Shown piece after piece: positions 8,958 to 18,335 of a stretch of DNA of 64,000 nucleotides. Position numbers and translations under genes: made by a program. The notes beneath the pieces are model-generated. The model worked only from the letters and a program-made list of their open reading frames with translations, was not told the DNA's origin and did not search any database. Numbering within the stretch: the first letter of the stretch is position 1; the number at the start of each line of letters is the position of its first letter. Source of the DNA: Pseudolabrys taiwanensis (GTDB lineage: Bacteria; Pseudomonadota; Alphaproteobacteria; Rhizobiales; Xanthobacteraceae); the NCBI RefSeq assembly GCF_003367395.1, contig NZ_CP031417.1, positions 2,418,001-2,482,000 on the forward strand, given 5' to 3'.

Positions 8958-9808
8958 GCTGCGCTCTCCAGCGCACGCTCGGTCAGCGTCCGCACCAGAC
9001 CGCGACGATAGGCGGCCGTGTTGTTGATGTCTTCCATGGGATCGACCACTTGCGCGGCCACTTCCGCCGCAGCCGCGAAAACATCCGCGCCGGGCGCCTG
9101 TCCGCGCAGCGCGTCCTCGGCTTCGGCGATGCGCCGCGCATGCGGCTCGGCGCCGCCGACGGCCACACGTGGCTCGACGATCAGACCGTTCTCGAGCCGG
9201 TAGGCGACCAGCGCCATGGCAATGGCGAAATCGCCCTTGCGCCGGCTGAACTCGACGAAGCCACTGCGCGTGCCTTCCGGCAGGAGCGGCAATTCGCAGG
9301 CGACGACCATCTCGTCCTCCTGCAAATCGGTCATCATCACACCCTGATTGAAGTCGGCGGCGGGCACGCGGCGCGTCTCGCGCTGACTGCGCAGCACGGC
9401 GATGCCGTCGAGCGCCGCCATCACGCAGCACCATTCGGAAGCCGGATCGGCATTGGCGACGCTGCCGCAGAACGTGCCACGCGTACGAATGGGATAATGC
9501 GCGATGTTGTGCACGACCTTGCGCAGGAGGTCGCCGGTCGCGCCTTTCACCGTATCGCTGTCGAACGCGGCGTGGCGCACGCAGGCGCCGATGCTGAGCC
9601 GGTCGCCGTCGACCGTCAGCCTGGCCAATTCGGCAATGCCGTTGATGTCGATGAGATGGGTCGGCCGCGCCATGCGGAACGCCATGGTCGGCACCAGGCT
9701 CTGGCCGCCGGCGAGGACGCGCCCGTCCTGCGGGCCGAACTCGGCCAGCAGCGCGACCGCTTCGTCGACCGAGCGCGGCGCGTGATAATTGAAGGAGGCA
9801 GGTTTCAT
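8954..9808 (-). CDS. Molybdenum hydroxylase medium subunit, FAD-binding
   Basis: This 284-residue subunit binds FAD and passes electrons to the final acceptor. AGGQSLVPTMAFRMARP (about residues 36-52) and TRGTFCGSVANADPASE (about 113-129) are the two flavin-binding motifs of the CoxM/xanthine dehydrogenase family. It is the first gene of the minus-strand operon M-S-L, with 4-bp overlaps between successive genes. A 249-bp divergent intergenic region separates it from the quinone oxidoreductase operon, so the two operons may share regulation. Confidence 0.92.
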   Translation of the reverse strand: MKPASFNYHAPRSVDEAVALLAEFGPQDGRVLAGGQSLVPTMAFRMARPTHLIDINGIAELARLTVDGDRLSIGACVRHAAFDSDTVKGATGDLLRKVVHNIAHYPIRTRGTFCGSVANADPASEWCCVMAALDGIAVLRSQRETRRVPAADFNQGVMMTDLQEDEMVVACELPLLPEGTRSGFVEFSRRKGDFAIAMALVAYRLENGLIVEPRVAVGGAEPHARRIAEAEDALRGQAPGADVFAAAAEVAAQVVDPMEDINNTAAYRRGLVRTLTERALESAA

Positions 9809-10057
9809 GGCGCGGACTTTAATGTGCGGCAGACAGCGCCATGCCGGCCAGAGCCGCTTTGGCGCCGTCTGTACACTTATTGAGACAAATTCCGAGGACT
9901 AACGTCGCACACTTCTAAACTCCGGTAAAGCACCATATTTCCTAATCTATTTGTCAGATTGGTCTGAGCCGACGCATCCCTGACGTGTGTTTATGTTGCG
10001 CCATCGGGGCCACTGTACTAAAAATGAGATAGTCGTTTCCCGAGACCCCAGGACCTC

Positions 10058-11050
10058 ATGCGCGCCGCCGTCGTCAAAGAATTCGGGCCCATCCTCAGCC
10101 ACACCGTCGGCGACCTGCCGACCCCACAGCCTGGGCCCAGCGAGGTCCTCGTCACCATCAAAGCGACGGCCGTCAATTATGTCGACAGCCTCGTCGTCAC
10201 CGGCAAATACCAATTCCTGCCTGAGCGACCCTTTGCGCCGGGCAAGCTGCCGGCCGGCATTGTCAGCGCCGTCGGCAGTGGCGTCACGACGCTCAAGGTC
10301 GGCGACCGCGTGCTCACCTTGGCCGAACAAGGCGGCTATGCCGAGCAGGTCGCGGTCGACGCCAAGCAGTGTTTCAAGCTCCCCGACGCGATGAGCTTCG
10401 TCGACGCCGCGTCGATGGCGCTGGTCTACGATACCTCGTGGTTTGCGCTGCGCGAACGCGCGCGCATCCAAGCGGGCGACAGCGTGCTGGTGCTCGGCAG
10501 CACCGGCGGCGTCGGCCTTGCCGCGGTCCAGCTCGCCAAGGCGATGGGCGCCAAGGTGCTCGCCGGCGTATCCAATGCCAGCAAGGCGCCTTTGGCGCTG
10601 GAGGCCGGCGCCGACGACATCATCGACCTGTCCCAAGACAATCTGCGCGATTCGCTGCGTGAGCAGGTCTTCGCCAAAAACGGCGGCAAGGGCGTCGATA
10701 TCGTCATCGACCCGCTTGGCGGCGATCCCTTCGACGCGGCGCTGCGCGCCCTTGCCTGGCGCGGCCGCCTGGTCGTCATCGGCTTCGCCGCCGGCCGCAT
10801 CCCGACCGTCAAGGTCAACTACCTCCTGGTCAAGAACATCGAGGTGAGCGGCCTCCAGGTGAGCGACTACCGTAAGCGCATGCCTGAGCTGATGGCACAG
10901 TGCCTCAAAGAGATTTTCGCCTGGTACGAAGCGGGGAAACTCAAGCCCGCGGCGACGGTCACCTATCCGCTGGACGCGTTTGCGAAGGCCTTGCAGGACA
11001 TTGTAGATAGGCGCGTCAGCGGCCGCATCGTGCTGCTGCCTAACCCTTGA
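10058..11050 (+). CDS. NADPH:quinone oxidoreductase-like medium-chain reductase
   Basis: This 330-residue zinc-independent medium-chain reductase has a GroES-like N-terminal part (MRAAVVKEFGP to about residue 120) and a Rossmann domain with GSTGGVGLAAVQLAKA near residue 148. The cysteines and histidine that bind catalytic zinc in alcohol dehydrogenases are absent, as expected for quinone or enoyl reductases. It heads a plus-strand operon in which the next gene starts 16 bp after its stop. The substrate is open: it may reduce a quinone or an unsaturated intermediate of the local pathway. Confidence 0.85.
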   Translation: MRAAVVKEFGPILSHTVGDLPTPQPGPSEVLVTIKATAVNYVDSLVVTGKYQFLPERPFAPGKLPAGIVSAVGSGVTTLKVGDRVLTLAEQGGYAEQVAVDAKQCFKLPDAMSFVDAASMALVYDTSWFALRERARIQAGDSVLVLGSTGGVGLAAVQLAKAMGAKVLAGVSNASKAPLALEAGADDIIDLSQDNLRDSLREQVFAKNGGKGVDIVIDPLGGDPFDAALRALAWRGRLVVIGFAAGRIPTVKVNYLLVKNIEVSGLQVSDYRKRMPELMAQCLKEIFAWYEAGKLKPAATVTYPLDAFAKALQDIVDRRVSGRIVLLPNP

Positions 11051-11066
11051 TACCTGGGAGACGGCG

Positions 11067-12026
11067 ATGGCTTTCCGTTACGACGAGATCGGCAACCGGT
11101 TGAAGGCCTATCGTCTCGGTTCTGGCCTGAGTGCGGACGAGATCGCGCACAAGCTCGGCATTTCGCGCACGGCGCTCTATCGCTTCGAGAAGGGCGAACT
11201 CGCCAAGATCGAGACGCTCGAGCGCCTCGCCGACCTGCTCGGCGTGTCGATCCCGTCCTTGCTCGGCGTCGGCATCGAATACATCCCTTCCGCCGTCACT
11301 TATTTCGAGCGCATGCGGCAGATCGAGGAAACGGCCGAGCACCTCATGGTGTTGTCCGGTCCGATCTCGTTCCTGCTCGCATCGGATAACTTCGAGGCGA
11401 CGCTCGAAGAGGTTCTGACCGAGAACGTCACCAAGAACGTCGTCAACCGCGAACGCGCGCTGGCCGACATTCCCAAGATCATGCAGATCTTGCGCGAGCG
11501 TAAGGCAATGTACCGGCGCCGGCGCCCGAACATCGTCAACCTGATGTCGGCGATGGAGATCGAGCGCTTCCTGCATCACGGCTTGATCGGCCGCAGCGGC
11601 CTGCCCGAGGATGTCGTGGCGCAGCGCAAGGCGCTGGCGCGCGCCGAGATCGAGCACTTCGCCAACCTGCTCGAGGAGCCGCCGATCGGCGTGCAGATCG
11701 GTATCGTCACCGATACGTTGCCGCACTCGGGCTTCCAGCTCTTCCGCCAGCCCGACCGCAAGATCCTGGTGCTCAGCCCCTTCCGCCTCGGCGGCGAGCC
11801 CAACGTGCGCGTCGGCGTGGCGATGATCACCTCGGCGCCGGATGCGCTCTCGTTCCACGAAGCGGCCATCGACGAGATGTGGGGCCGCGCGCTCAAGGGA
11901 CAGGCGGCGGCCAATCTCGTGCGGCATCTGCTTGCCAACAAGGGCCGCCCGCTCGACGAAGAGGACTACGCCGAATTTCGCCAGCAGGCCAAAAAGGGTC
12001 CGCGCGGCAAGCCGGCGCTGATGTAG
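11067..12026 (+). CDS. XRE-family transcriptional regulator with large C-terminal domain
   Basis: This 319-residue protein has an N-terminal Cro/CI-type helix-turn-helix (about residues 10-62, containing LSADEIAHKLGISRTALYRFEKGE) and a C-terminal region of about 250 residues that probably senses a ligand, for which I recognise no named domain. A GGGAG ribosome site precedes the ATG by 6-7 bp. It lies inside the operon between the quinone oxidoreductase and a molybdenum-hydroxylase large subunit, so it probably controls this operon and perhaps the divergent M-S-L operon. Confidence 0.82.
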   Translation: MAFRYDEIGNRLKAYRLGSGLSADEIAHKLGISRTALYRFEKGELAKIETLERLADLLGVSIPSLLGVGIEYIPSAVTYFERMRQIEETAEHLMVLSGPISFLLASDNFEATLEEVLTENVTKNVVNRERALADIPKIMQILRERKAMYRRRRPNIVNLMSAMEIERFLHHGLIGRSGLPEDVVAQRKALARAEIEHFANLLEEPPIGVQIGIVTDTLPHSGFQLFRQPDRKILVLSPFRLGGEPNVRVGVAMITSAPDALSFHEAAIDEMWGRALKGQAAANLVRHLLANKGRPLDEEDYAEFRQQAKKGPRGKPALM

Positions 12027-12043
12027 CCGACGGAAGGACCCGC

Positions 12044-14395
12044 GTGCCCGCGCCTATCAACGCCACCAAGACCTTCGGACAATCGACCCTCCGGCTCGAA
12101 GACCGGGATTTGTTGTGCGGTAAGGCGCGCTTCGTCGCCGACATCAAGCTGCCGGGCATGCTGCACGCGGCTTTCGTGCGCAGCCCTTATGCGCACGCCA
12201 AGATCGTCTCGATCGACAAGAGCGCGGCCATGGCGCTGCCCGGCGTCGTCGCGGTGCTCACCGCCGAGGATATCCGCGCGCGGGCGACGACCGACCGTCT
12301 CGTCGTCGCCCTGCCGGACAAGACCTACACGCAGCAGCGCGACCGCTTCATTCTCGCGGCCGATGAAACGGTCTATGTCGGCGAAGCGATCGCCATGGTG
12401 GTGGCAAGCGACGCCTATGTCGCCGAAGACGCCGCCGCACTGGTGGAGATCGAGTTCGAGGTCTTGCCGGCGGCAGCCGATTGCCGCGCCGCGCTCGCGC
12501 CCGAGGCGCCGCCCGTGCACAGCGACGCCGCCAACAATCTCGTCGCCGCCTTCAACAGCGCCTACGGCGACATCGACGCCGCCTTCGCCGGCGCCGCACA
12601 TGTGTTCAAGGACTCCTACTGGCTGCATCGCGGCTGCGCCCATTCGATGGAATGCCGCGGCTGCGTGGCATCCCACGACGACGTCGACGACAAGGTGACG
12701 TTGTGGAGTTCGACACAGACGCCTCTGGTCGCCGCGCGCATCATTGCCGAGCTGCTCGGCCGCGAGGAGGCTTCCGTGCGCGTCGTCGCGCCGGATGTCG
12801 GCGGCGGCTTCGGGCCGAAACTGGTGTTCTATCCGGAAGAAGCGGCCGTCGCGATCGCCGCGCTGACGCTGGGCAAGCCGGTGCGCTGGATCGAAGACCG
12901 GCGTGAGCATTTCATCACCACCACGCAGGAGCGCGATCAGTATTGGGACGCCGAGATCGCGCTCGATGCCGACGCCAAGATCCTCGGCGTGCGCGGCACG
13001 TTGCTGCACGACCACGGCGCTTATACCGCGCGCGGCCTCACCGTGCCGCAAGGCGCCGTGGCCGCGATGTCGCTCGCTTATGTGGTGCCGGCCTTCCGCA
13101 TGGACGTGAAGGTCGCGCTCACCAACAAGGTGCCGGTGACGCCCGTGCGCGGCGCCGGCCAGCCGCAAGGCGTGTTCGTGATGGAGCGGCTGCTCGATCG
13201 CGCCGCGCGCGAGCTCAACATCGACCGTGCTGAGATCCGCCGGCGCAATCTGGTGCCGGCCGAGGCGATGCCATTCAAGAAGGGCTTCGTCACCCGCGGC
13301 GGCGTGCCCATCGTGCTCGACTCCGGCGACTATCCGGCCTGCCAGGCCGACGCGCTGGCGCGCGCCGGTTGGACCGATTTTCCCAAGCGGCAACAGGAAG
13401 CGCGGACGCAAGGCCGGTATCTCGGCATCGGTCTCGCCAACTTCGTCGAAGCGACCGGCCGAGGCCCCTATGAGCAGGTGCGCGTGCGCGTCGCCGCCTC
13501 GGGTCTGATCGAAGTTTCGACCGGCGCGGCGGCGATGGGCCAAAGCACCAAGACCATGATCGCGCAGATCGTCGCCGAACAGCTCGGCGGCGCGATGGAA
13601 CGCATCGTCGTCACCGCCGGCGACTCCGGCAAGGTGTCGATGGGCTTTGGCGGCTTCAACAGCCGCCAAGCGGTGATGGCCGGCTCGTCGGCGCATGTCG
13701 CCGCGGTGAAGGTGCGCGAGAAGGCGCTGCTCGTCGCCAGCCATCTGCTCGAAGTCGACGCCTCCGATCTCGATATCGACGGTGACAATGTCGTGGTGAA
13801 GGGCGCGAGCGACATGAAGGTGTCGCTCGGCACGATCGCACGGACCATGGCGGGCGCGGCCGGCTTCGTGCTGCCGGGCAATCTGCCGCCGGGCCTCGAC
13901 GCGACCGAGAACGTCGTCATCGACGCGATGACGTACGGCAACGGCACGGCCATCGCCGAAGTCGAGGTCGACATCAAGACCGCCGCGGTGAAGGTGACGC
14001 GCGTCGTGTTCATGCATGACGCCGGCAAGATCATCAATCCGATGATCGCCGACGGCCAGGTCATCGGCGCCATCGCGCACGGCATCGGCAACGCGCTCTA
14101 CGAGTGGATGGGCTACGACGAGGAAGGTCAGCCGCTGACGACGACCTTGGCCGATTATCTCCTGGTCACGGCGTCGGAGATGCCCAAGCTCGACCTCGCC
14201 CACCGCGAGACGCCGACGCCGCTCAATCCTCTCGGCGTGAAAGGCATCGGCGAGTCCGGCGTGCTGCCGATTCCGGCGGCGATCGCCTCGGCCGTGGAGG
14301 ATGCGCTTTCGCCCTTCGATGTTCGTATCCGGCAATTCCCGATCCGCCCGCGCGATCTGTCGGAACTGATGGGCGCGTCCGCGCCCGTGTCATGA
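12044..14395 (+). CDS. Second molybdenum hydroxylase large subunit, without its own S and M genes
   Basis: This 783-residue protein is again an aldehyde oxidase/xanthine dehydrogenase-type catalytic subunit. It opens with FGQSTLRLEDRDLLCGKARFVADI and contains APDVGGGFGPK, PVRGAGQPQG and the C-terminal GVKGIGESGVLP with the presumed catalytic glutamate. I place the start at the GTG at 12044, which follows GGAAGGA by 5 bp and is 17 bp after the regulator stop; the open frame reaches back to 11879 inside the regulator gene. No Fe-S or FAD partner is adjacent, so it may borrow those encoded at 8475-9808. Confidence 0.9.
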   Translation: MPAPINATKTFGQSTLRLEDRDLLCGKARFVADIKLPGMLHAAFVRSPYAHAKIVSIDKSAAMALPGVVAVLTAEDIRARATTDRLVVALPDKTYTQQRDRFILAADETVYVGEAIAMVVASDAYVAEDAAALVEIEFEVLPAAADCRAALAPEAPPVHSDAANNLVAAFNSAYGDIDAAFAGAAHVFKDSYWLHRGCAHSMECRGCVASHDDVDDKVTLWSSTQTPLVAARIIAELLGREEASVRVVAPDVGGGFGPKLVFYPEEAAVAIAALTLGKPVRWIEDRREHFITTTQERDQYWDAEIALDADAKILGVRGTLLHDHGAYTARGLTVPQGAVAAMSLAYVVPAFRMDVKVALTNKVPVTPVRGAGQPQGVFVMERLLDRAARELNIDRAEIRRRNLVPAEAMPFKKGFVTRGGVPIVLDSGDYPACQADALARAGWTDFPKRQQEARTQGRYLGIGLANFVEATGRGPYEQVRVRVAASGLIEVSTGAAAMGQSTKTMIAQIVAEQLGGAMERIVVTAGDSGKVSMGFGGFNSRQAVMAGSSAHVAAVKVREKALLVASHLLEVDASDLDIDGDNVVVKGASDMKVSLGTIARTMAGAAGFVLPGNLPPGLDATENVVIDAMTYGNGTAIAEVEVDIKTAAVKVTRVVFMHDAGKIINPMIADGQVIGAIAHGIGNALYEWMGYDEEGQPLTTTLADYLLVTASEMPKLDLAHRETPTPLNPLGVKGIGESGVLPIPAAIASAVEDALSPFDVRIRQFPIRPRDLSELMGASAPVS

Positions 14396-14407
14396 GAAGC
14401 CGTCCGC

Positions 14408-15304
14408 ATGAAACTCAAGAAGCATAATCGCTACGCCTATTCGCCGATCGTCGAGAGAAAGACGGACTACACGTGGCCCGGCGGCAAGCGCCTCGCCTTC
14501 TACGTAGCGCTCAATGTCGAGCATTTCAGTTTCGGCGAAGGGCTCGGCCATACGCCGACGGCGCCCGGCCCGCAGCCGGACGTGCGCAATTTCGGCTGGC
14601 GCGATTACGGCCTACGCGTCGGCATCTGGCGCATCTTCGACCTGATGGACGAACTGAAGCTGCCGATGTGCCATCTGCTCAATGCGTCGGTGTGCGAGGA
14701 GATGCCGCAAATTCCTGCGCGCATCCGCCAGCGCGGCGACGAGGTGGTCGGACACGGCTATACGAATTCGGAACGCCAGTCCGACATGGACACCGCGACC
14801 GAAGCGGCGATGATCGCGCAGGCGACCGCGACGCTGGAGAAGCATTGCGGTCAGCGCCCCTACGGCTGGATGGGTCCGTGGATCTCGGAAACCCATCTGA
14901 CGCCAGACCTGCTGCAGGAGAACGGCTACACGTTCCTGATGGACTGGCCCGCCGACGACCAGCCGTTCTGGATGAAGACGCGCGCCGGCCGCATCATGTC
15001 GGTGCCCTACCCGATCGAGATCAACGATACGCCGACCATGCTGAGCCGCGCCCAGCCGGCGACGGACTTCCATCGCATGATCCTCGATCAGTTCGAGGCG
15101 ATGCTGCACCTGTCGCAGAACCAGTCGCTCGTCTTCGGCGTGTCGCTGCACACGTTCTGCACCGGGCAGCCGTTCCGCCTGCTGCAGGTGCGCCAGGCTT
15201 TGCAGGCGCTGATGCAGCATCCCGGCTTCGACAAAGTGTGGGTGACGACGCCCGGCGGCGTCGCCCGGTATGCCGCCACGCTGCCGGCCGGCTGCGTGCC
15301 GTAG
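14408..15304 (+). CDS. Polysaccharide deacetylase (NodB-fold) family hydrolase
   Basis: This 298-residue protein has the NodB-fold pattern of the PuuE/allantoinase-like branch: LAFYVALNVEHFSFGEG (about residues 29-45), EVVGHGYTNSERQ near residue 115, and FGVSLHTFCTGQPFRL near residue 245. That branch includes metal-dependent hydrolases of cyclic amides and ureides as well as sugar deacetylases. It starts 12 bp after the lone molybdenum-hydroxylase subunit and has no signal peptide, so a cytoplasmic small-molecule substrate fits better than a polymer. It ends the operon, and a REP-like hairpin follows. Confidence 0.8.
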   Translation: MKLKKHNRYAYSPIVERKTDYTWPGGKRLAFYVALNVEHFSFGEGLGHTPTAPGPQPDVRNFGWRDYGLRVGIWRIFDLMDELKLPMCHLLNASVCEEMPQIPARIRQRGDEVVGHGYTNSERQSDMDTATEAAMIAQATATLEKHCGQRPYGWMGPWISETHLTPDLLQENGYTFLMDWPADDQPFWMKTRAGRIMSVPYPIEINDTPTMLSRAQPATDFHRMILDQFEAMLHLSQNQSLVFGVSLHTFCTGQPFRLLQVRQALQALMQHPGFDKVWVTTPGGVARYAATLPAGCVP

Positions 15305-15329
15305 CGAGAGCGGTTTACGCAAATCAGTC

Positions 15330-15367
15330 ATTCCGGGACGCGCGCCCTTAGCGCGCGGACCCGGAAT
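15330..15367. repeat. REP-like hairpin between convergent genes
   Basis: The arms ATTCCGGG (15330-15337) and CCCGGAAT (15360-15367) enclose an inner GCGCGC palindrome. The hairpin sits between the ends of the deacetylase-family gene (plus) and the amidase (minus) and could act as a two-way transcript end, although no T-tract follows. Confidence 0.6.
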
Positions 15368-15407
15368 CCAGCCAGATCTTAGCGCGGAATGACGGAGTGT
15401 CCTCGCT

Positions 15408-16709
15408 CTAGAGCTTGATCATCGGTCCGCGGCCGAGCAGCGCAAAGACGCGCTGCGCGATCGCCAGCAGCCGGTCGTCGCCATAGCGCGGTCCGATGAG
15501 CTGGATGCCGACCGGCATGCCGTTCGGCCCCGCATGCGTCGGCAGCGTCACCGCCGGCGTGCGCAACTGCGTCCAGATGCTCTGGAAGCGATGATCGCCG
15601 GTGTTGGCAAGGCCGACCGGCGCCTCGCCGTTCACCGTCGGCGTCAGCAACACGTCGACGTCGTTGAACAGTTGCGCCGTGCGCTGACGGCACCGTTCGA
15701 CCGTCTCGAGCGCCTCGATATATTGCGCGCGCGGGATGGTCAGGCCGTTGCGGATCGCCTTGGCGAGCGCCGCGCTGATCTGATCGCGATGCGTGTTCCA
15801 TTCCCACGCCATGCCACGCGCGCGTTCGAAGTCGTTGATGATCTCGCGCGTCGTCGGCAGCGTCTCGCAAGGGGACGGCAGTTCGACATCGCGCACCGTG
15901 AAACCGGCCTTCTCCAGGCGCCGCGCCGCATCCTCGACGGCCTGGCGTGTCGCCTCCTCCGCGCCGTCCCACGCATAAGTGCGGCACAGGCCGACGCGGA
16001 TCCGCGTATCCCCGCTCAGCCATCGCACGGGTTCGCTGCCGGTCAGCACGCGCATGAACAGCTCGGCATCCTCGACCGTGCGCACCATCAGGCCGACGGT
16101 ATCGAGGCTTTCCGCCGCCGGCTTCACGCCCTGCGGGTTGATGAGACCGAAGCTCGGCTTAAAGCCGACGATGCCGCAATACGACGACGGCCGCTGCACC
16201 GAGCCGCCCGTCTGCGTGCCGAATCCGAAGGGCACCATGTAATCGGCGACAGCGGCGCCCGACCCGCTCGAAGAGCCGCCCGGCGTGCGGGTGGGATCAT
16301 GGGGGTTGGTCGTGACGTTCGCCGCCGGGCCGGCGAATTCGCAGGTCACCGTCTTCCCGAAAATCAATGCGCCCGCCGCCCGCAGAACGGCAACGCATGA
16401 CGCGTCCGAAAGCGTTTGGTAGCCGCGATAAATCGACGAGCCCATCTGCGTCGGCATGTCGGCGGTCTCGATGACGTCCTTGATGCCGATCGGCACGCCA
16501 TGCAGCGGACCGCGATTGGCGCGCGCGTCGATGGCCTTGGCTTGGCGCAGCACGAGATCGGGATCGATGTAGGCCCACGCCTTGATGACCGGCTCGCGCG
16601 CCGCAACGCGGTCAAGGCATTCGCGCACCACCTGCTCGCAGGTAATGGCGCCCGCAGTGGCCTGAGCGGCAAGCTCGGTGGCCGGCAACGTATTGAGGGA
16701 AGGCTTCAT
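15408..16709 (-). CDS. Amidase signature family hydrolase
   Basis: This 433-residue enzyme hydrolyses an amide bond. The Ser-cisSer-Lys triad of the family is visible as Lys77 (GVPIGIKDV), Ser146 (RTPGGSSSGSG) and Ser170 (TQTGGSVQRP). I chose the ATG at 16709 (MKPSLNTLPATELAAQ) because the homologous part begins there; the frame could extend to 16817 but that stretch is not family-like. It is transcribed away from the Rieske oxygenase operon across a 360-bp intergenic region. Its substrate may be an amide made or used by the neighbouring catabolic operons. Confidence 0.9.
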   Translation of the reverse strand: MKPSLNTLPATELAAQATAGAITCEQVVRECLDRVAAREPVIKAWAYIDPDLVLRQAKAIDARANRGPLHGVPIGIKDVIETADMPTQMGSSIYRGYQTLSDASCVAVLRAAGALIFGKTVTCEFAGPAANVTTNPHDPTRTPGGSSSGSGAAVADYMVPFGFGTQTGGSVQRPSSYCGIVGFKPSFGLINPQGVKPAAESLDTVGLMVRTVEDAELFMRVLTGSEPVRWLSGDTRIRVGLCRTYAWDGAEEATRQAVEDAARRLEKAGFTVRDVELPSPCETLPTTREIINDFERARGMAWEWNTHRDQISAALAKAIRNGLTIPRAQYIEALETVERCRQRTAQLFNDVDVLLTPTVNGEAPVGLANTGDHRFQSIWTQLRTPAVTLPTHAGPNGMPVGIQLIGPRYGDDRLLAIAQRVFALLGRGPMIKL

Positions 16710-16964
16710 CGTGAAAGGGTCCACTGCCGTCGCCGGGCGGGCCGGCGCGCTCGAGGTGCGGCTCAATGCCGCCGTACCGATTTTGTAACAACAGTCTAGC
16801 CACTGCCCAAGAACCACTCAAGAGCGGCCGTATCGCAACGGCTTGCCAGCAAATTAAGCGGCCAAATCGCCGCAACTAACGCGAACTATTACGTATCGGG
16901 CGTGCGCACTTACATCCGGTTGAGGCGCGCCAATGCCCGCCTATTAGGCAGCGCCGCGCACAAT

Positions 16965-16998
16965 TTGACCTGTATCCCAAAAATCGTACACTTATAAT
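16965..16998 (+). promoter_or_regulatory. Candidate sigma-70-type promoter of the Rieske oxygenase operon
   Basis: The 16,710-17,069 stretch has no gene. In its A+T-richer right part, TTGACC (16965-16970) is followed after 16 bp by TACACT (16987-16992), directly next to TATAAT (16993-16998). This would place transcription start about 70 bp before the oxygenase alpha start. The decamer GTACACTTAT spanning this -10 region also occurs at 9871 in the other divergent intergenic region of this locus. Confidence 0.4.
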
Positions 16999-17069
16999 AG
17001 TTCGATGTTACAGTTCTTCGCTGCGGGCTCCGGGCGTGTGGGGCCCTGCCAATTGTACGGGACGGGCTC

Positions 17070-18335
17070 ATGACGAACGACTGCCGTTTCACCGAAACCC
17101 ACGCGCAAGCCGATATGACCGATCTGGCGTGGCCGTCCGACCCGGCCGAGATTCCGGATTGGATCTATACCGATCAACGCATCTACGACCTTGAGCAAGA
17201 ACGCATTTTCCGCGGCAAGACCTGGAATTACGTCGCGCTCGAATGCGAACTGCCCAATCCCGGCGACTACATCCGCTCCTATATCGGCGCGACGCCGATC
17301 ATCGTCGCCCGCGACCCGCAGGGCGAAGTTCACGCCTTCGAAAACCGCTGCGCCCATCGCGGCGCCGAGTTCTGCAAGACCTATCGCGGCAACACCAAAC
17401 AGTTCATCTGCCCGTATCACCAGTGGACCTATGACCTGTCCGGCGCGCTGGTGTCGGTGCCGTTCCGCCGCGGTGTGAAGGGCGTCGGCGGTATGCCGGC
17501 CGACTTCAAGCTCGACGAGCATAGCCTGCGCCGGCTCAACGTCGCCACCCGCCATGGCGTCGTGTTCGCCTCCTTCCGCGACGACATGGAATCGTTCGAG
17601 GACTATCTCGGACCGGAAATGCTCGACCAGTTCGACACGGTGTTCGACGGCCGGAAGCTGAAACTGCTCGGCGTGCACCGCAACGTCATGCCCGGCAACT
17701 GGAAGCTCTATCAGGAGAACCTGAAGGACCCCTACCACGCGACGCTGCTGCACACGTACCTGACCACCTTCGGTCTGTTCGTCGCCGGCAACAAGACGAT
17801 GATCCTGACCGACAGCAAGGGCCGGCATTCGACCTTGTGCAATGCGCGGCCGCAGGGCCGGCCGGAGAACGACCAGGCCAAGACCGAAATCAGGTCGTTC
17901 CACGCGGCGATGCAGCTCGCCGACCCGCGCGTGATCCAGCTCATCCCGGAGAAGGATTCGCCCTGGACCAGCAACGCCATCACCATCTGGCCCAACCTCA
18001 TTCTGCTGCGGCAGACCAACATTCTCGGCGCGCGTCATATCGTGCCGATGGGGCCTAACCAGTTCATGCTGATCTGGACGACGTTCGGCTTCGCCGACGA
18101 CGACGCGGCGATGGAGCAGCACCGGCTGCGCCAGAATAACATCTTCGGTCCCGGCGGCTTCATCGGCATCGACGACAACGAGGCCATCAAGTTCGTGCAG
18201 GATGGCGTCATGCGCTCGGTGCCGCGTCACGGCCTTGCCCCGCTCGGCAAGGACGTCGAAGGCCCGGAAGTCGTCATCACCGACCGGGCCATCCGCAGCA
18301 TGTATCGTCATTATCGCGAAGAAATGGGTCTGTGA
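17070..18335 (+). CDS. Rieske non-heme iron ring-hydroxylating oxygenase, alpha subunit
   Basis: This 421-residue catalytic subunit hydroxylates an aromatic ring with O2. The Rieske cluster ligands are Cys94 and His96 (CAHRG) and Cys114 and His117 (CPYHQW). The mononuclear iron site is NLKDPYHATLLH, with His223 and His228 and the bridging Asp220. A beta subunit follows with an ATGA overlap, so the enzyme is an alpha/beta oxygenase of the benzoate, anthranilate or salicylate kind. The operon also supplies a Rieske ferredoxin (23713) but no reductase. The ATG at 17115 is an alternative start. Confidence 0.92.
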   Translation: MTNDCRFTETHAQADMTDLAWPSDPAEIPDWIYTDQRIYDLEQERIFRGKTWNYVALECELPNPGDYIRSYIGATPIIVARDPQGEVHAFENRCAHRGAEFCKTYRGNTKQFICPYHQWTYDLSGALVSVPFRRGVKGVGGMPADFKLDEHSLRRLNVATRHGVVFASFRDDMESFEDYLGPEMLDQFDTVFDGRKLKLLGVHRNVMPGNWKLYQENLKDPYHATLLHTYLTTFGLFVAGNKTMILTDSKGRHSTLCNARPQGRPENDQAKTEIRSFHAAMQLADPRVIQLIPEKDSPWTSNAITIWPNLILLRQTNILGARHIVPMGPNQFMLIWTTFGFADDDAAMEQHRLRQNNIFGPGGFIGIDDNEAIKFVQDGVMRSVPRHGLAPLGKDVEGPEVVITDRAIRSMYRHYREEMGL

